DNA of 6,337 bases. Source: Victivallales bacterium. GTDB taxonomy: Bacteria; Verrucomicrobiota; Lentisphaeria; Victivallales; JAUVCU01. Position 1 is the first letter of the stretch, and the number at the start of each line of letters is the position of its first letter. A program made the translations under genes and the position numbers. The notes under the pieces are model-generated. The model ran no database searches. It worked only from the letters and a program-made list of their open reading frames with translations, and was not told where the DNA came from. Positions 4,717 through 6,337 of the stretch are shown here, one piece after another. The stretch covers positions 1-6,337 of the forward strand of contig JAOZMT010000137.1 of NCBI GenBank assembly GCA_029934175.1, given 5' to 3'.

Positions 4717-6219
4717 TTAAGCCTCTGCGAAACTCGCAAATCCATCTCGTTGAACTTTTCTAAGCATTCGAAGTATCTTTTCTAAACTTGTTGGATAATA
4801 GAAATCTTTACTATTTTTACATTTATAATCTTTATCAAAATTATCTAGCCATTTATCATTATCATGTGTTTCAGTATAACAAAATTGACCTAAAGCTAAT
4901 AAAATAGGTCTAAGTTTTTTTTGCGAACCGTGCAATTTAGGTAATATCTTTTGCATTATTTGAGCATCAATAGCATCTTTAATTTCCCAATTATCATTAT
5001 TTGTCAATAACTTATGAAAATATACAAAGCGAGTAATCTCTTTTGCTGTTCTAAACCCAAATTCTGATTCATTTTCTGCGAGTATCGCAAATAATATTTC
5101 TAATTCAGATTTTAAATACTCTTTGTCTGTATCATTAAGATTTATATTTAACCCAAGTTTTTTATTTGCTTCTTCTACAAAACTTTCTCCAAATTCACTA
5201 CCTTGACCAGCAATATTTTCTAAGTTTATATCTGATGCATGTTCTAAAAAATCTAATATCTGATCTGATTCAGCTTTAAATTCAATAACATTTGCTCGGT
5301 CTAACACTTTTGGACTAAACATATAAGTTGTTTCATCTACATTAACAGTTCCAATTATAAAAAAGTTTTTAGGTATTTTTATTGATGGCGGAACACCATC
5401 TCTATCATCTGCATCTTCATGTAAAGTTATATCTCCGCCTGATTCCATAGCTGATAAAAAATCGGAGAAATATCTTTCAACATGAGATAAATTCATTTCA
5501 TCTAAAATTAAAAAATATGGTTTTGATAAATCTTGCGAAGCTCGCAAAAGTAAATCTAAAGCTGGTTTCTTTACAAAAACTCCATCATTCAAAGCATCTG
5601 GATAACCTAATAAATCATCTTTACTTGTCCAATTTGCTCCCACTGAAATTAGTTCGTATTGTTCATTTTTTCGAATTAAAATTTCTTTTTCTTCTGGAAT
5701 TAAAGATTTAATATTCTCTTCAATAGTTGATTGATATAAAATTTTTGATATATAGAAATAATCATTATAAAATCCATGCTGATATTTCTGATATATTGAG
5801 TTTGAACCAACTTTATCTCGAGCTTCTTTTATATTGGTATCAATATTTATTTCACCACATTTAAATGCAAAATACCATTCTTTTAAAAGAGGTATAGGTA
5901 AAGGAATTATCTTTTTTGTATTTCCATTTTTATTTATAATTTCAAGATAATAATTACTCTGAAATATTAATTCATATTTATTTTTAAAACTCTGATTTTG
6001 TAATAAATTATTTATTAATAAAAAATTTCTTCCATTTTTAACACTTATCCACTTAGAAAAAAAATGAGATAATAAAGTTTTTCCAGAGCCAGATAATCCT
6101 GCAAATAATATAAATGGTTTTGCAAGAAGTCCTGATGAAAAATTAAGCAGTATATCTTTATTTAATATTATATTTGCGATTTTGCTTTCTTTTTGTATTT
6201 TATCAATTAATTCATTCAT
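4717..6219 (-). CDS. McrB-like AAA+ NTPase (motor of a type IV-like restriction system)
   Basis: A 500-residue AAA+ protein. Walker A is GLSGSGKT (41-48); Walker B is FLILDEMN (236-243), followed by LSHVERYFSDFLSAME, a signature of the McrB branch. Before Walker B lies NWTSKDDLLGYPDAL (196-210). Sensor 1 is in FFIIGTVNVDETT (286-298), and LDRAN gives a putative arginine finger at Arg308. Two points depart from E. coli McrB. The MNTADRS nucleotide signature is replaced by TVNVDETT, so GTP specificity cannot be assumed. Only ~30 residues precede Walker A, so there is no N-terminal DNA-reading domain. Walker A and B are ~190 residues apart, with an apparent insertion around 75-185. The C-terminal part (~340-500) is helical. 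The start is set by AAGGAAA five bases upstream. It probably powers translocation or assembly for the DUF2357 nuclease. Confidence 0.9.
   Translation of the reverse strand: MNELIDKIQKESKIANIILNKDILLNFSSGLLAKPFILFAGLSGSGKTLLSHFFSKWISVKNGRNFLLINNLLQNQSFKNKYELIFQSNYYLEIINKNGNTKKIIPLPIPLLKEWYFAFKCGEINIDTNIKEARDKVGSNSIYQKYQHGFYNDYFYISKILYQSTIEENIKSLIPEEKEILIRKNEQYELISVGANWTSKDDLLGYPDALNDGVFVKKPALDLLLRASQDLSKPYFLILDEMNLSHVERYFSDFLSAMESGGDITLHEDADDRDGVPPSIKIPKNFFIIGTVNVDETTYMFSPKVLDRANVIEFKAESDQILDFLEHASDINLENIAGQGSEFGESFVEEANKKLGLNINLNDTDKEYLKSELEILFAILAENESEFGFRTAKEITRFVYFHKLLTNNDNWEIKDAIDAQIMQKILPKLHGSQKKLRPILLALGQFCYTETHDNDKWLDNFDKDYKCKNSKDFYYPTSLEKILRMLRKVQRDGFASFAEA
4726..4738. repeat. TGCGA-N3-TCGCA palindrome, copy 1 (end of AAA+ gene)
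   Basis: Arms TGCGA and TCGCA flank AAC, eight bases inside the end of the AAA+ gene. It encodes the FASFAEA C-terminus. It is one of three such sites, all in this gene. Confidence 0.7.
5077..5089. repeat. TGCGA-N3-TCGCA palindrome, copy 2
   Basis: Arms TGCGA and TCGCA flank GTA. It encodes FAILAEN (377-383), similar in DNA and peptide to copy 1. Confidence 0.7.
5533..5547. repeat. TTGCGA-N3-TCGCAA palindrome, copy 3
   Basis: This copy has six-base arms flanking AGC and encodes LRASQ (225-229), just before Walker B. The codon phase differs from copies 1 and 2, so shared protein sequence does not explain the recurrence. Confidence 0.7.
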
Positions 6220-6224
6220 TTTAA

Positions 6225-6231
6225 TTTCCTT
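6225..6231 (-). promoter_or_regulatory. Shine-Dalgarno of the AAA+ gene (AAGGAAA)
   Basis: AAGGAAA on the minus strand lies five bases before the ATG at 6219-6217. The stop codon TAA of the 14-codon micro-ORF upstream overlaps its first bases, so ribosomes finishing the micro-ORF would cover or deliver to this site. Confidence 0.75.
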
Positions 6232-6274
6232 ATTTTGGGGTTGCTAACTTCATTTTTAATTGCGATTTATGCAT
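6230..6274 (-). CDS. Possible 14-codon leader ORF upstream of the AAA+ gene
   Basis: ATG at 6274-6272 opens MHKSQLKMKLATPK and ends with TAA at 6232-6230. An AAAGGA lies seven bases upstream of the ATG, a plausible ribosome-binding site. Its stop overlaps the Shine-Dalgarno of the AAA+ gene. This is the layout of a coupling or leader peptide, but so short an ORF can arise by chance, and the peptide is not recognised. Confidence 0.28.
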   Translation of the reverse strand: MHKSQLKMKLATPK

Positions 6275-6285
6275 TAATTTTTCCT

Positions 6286-6336
6286 TTATATTTCATATCT
6301 TCGCCTTGGAATATGATTTATTAGTTTTGTTAAATT
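6286..6336 (-). CDS. Probable C-terminal tail of an upstream minus-strand gene (partial)
   Basis: Of the three minus-strand frames at the right edge, this is the only one that enters without a stop. It reads NLTKLINHIPRRRYEI and ends with TAA at 6288-6286. The stop runs directly into the AAAGGA before the micro-ORF, a spacing typical of consecutive operon genes. If real, the operon begins outside the window and the missing gene (for instance a specificity or modification subunit) lies just to the right. Sixteen residues are too few to assign a family. Confidence 0.35.
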   Translation of the reverse strand, partial: NLTKLINHIPRRRYEI

Positions 6337-6337
6337 A

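Noticed and set aside
5517..5711. Plus-strand 64-codon open frame
   Set aside because: It is antisense to the Walker B region of the AAA+ gene; a Leu/Lys-rich low-complexity shadow.
6284..6311. Promoter for the operon (TATAAA-like box on the minus strand near 6288)
   Set aside because: The only -35 candidate at suitable spacing is TTCCAA, a poor match, and AT-rich DNA gives many TATAAA-like strings. An upstream gene tail makes read-through equally likely.

Overview
The window is an A+T-rich stretch holding one tightly packed operon, transcribed entirely on the minus strand (right to left). It looks like a modification-dependent (type IV, McrBC-like) restriction or antiphage locus. In transcription order it encodes: a divergent McrB-like AAA+ NTPase (6219-4717); a DinD-family protein (4701-3856); a DUF1016/YhcG-type PD-(D/E)XK nuclease (3766-2501); and a large DUF2357-type, McrC-like PD-(D/E)XK nuclease (2504-114). 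Intergenic gaps are 15 bp, 89 bp and a 4-bp ATGA overlap, so co-transcription is very likely.

The host cannot be named from the sequence. Coding is dominated by AAA, AAT, TTA and ATT codons. TGG encodes Trp and TGA is a stop, which excludes mycoplasma-type code 4. The first three genes have good Shine-Dalgarno sites (AAGGAAA, AAGGAG, GGAGG), which argues mildly against typical Bacteroidota. A low-GC Gram-negative lineage (Campylobacterota, Spirochaetota, Fusobacteriota) or a low-GC Firmicute would fit equally well.

Inferred working model: the McrB-like motor and the DUF2357 nuclease form the core effector, by analogy with McrB/McrC. The two genes between them, dinD and DUF1016, are the sort of accessory genes often found inside type I restriction-modification operons. 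Here they separate the motor gene from its nuclease gene. No methyltransferase is visible, which fits a type IV mode or a modification gene outside the window. The AAA+ protein has no N-terminal base-reading domain, so target recognition must lie elsewhere. Candidates are the large insertion inside its AAA+ core, the N- or C-terminal parts of the DUF2357 protein, or the accessory proteins.

Unusual DNA features lie inside the genes. Three long GC-rich perfect inverted repeats sit exactly 78 bp apart in the DUF1016 gene, encode a 26-residue tandem repeat, and show paired (covarying) base changes near the loop. A 12-bp-arm inverted repeat sits in dinD. Three copies of TGCGA-N3-TCGCA lie in the AAA+ gene. 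An A8 run forms an in-frame A_AAA_AAA slippery heptamer exactly at the DUF1016 stop / DUF2357 start overlap. Flanks: right of the AAA+ gene (6220-6337) there is a 14-codon micro-ORF with its own Shine-Dalgarno and the probable tail of another minus-strand gene. Left of the operon (1-113) there is only short, ambiguous, edge-truncated sequence.
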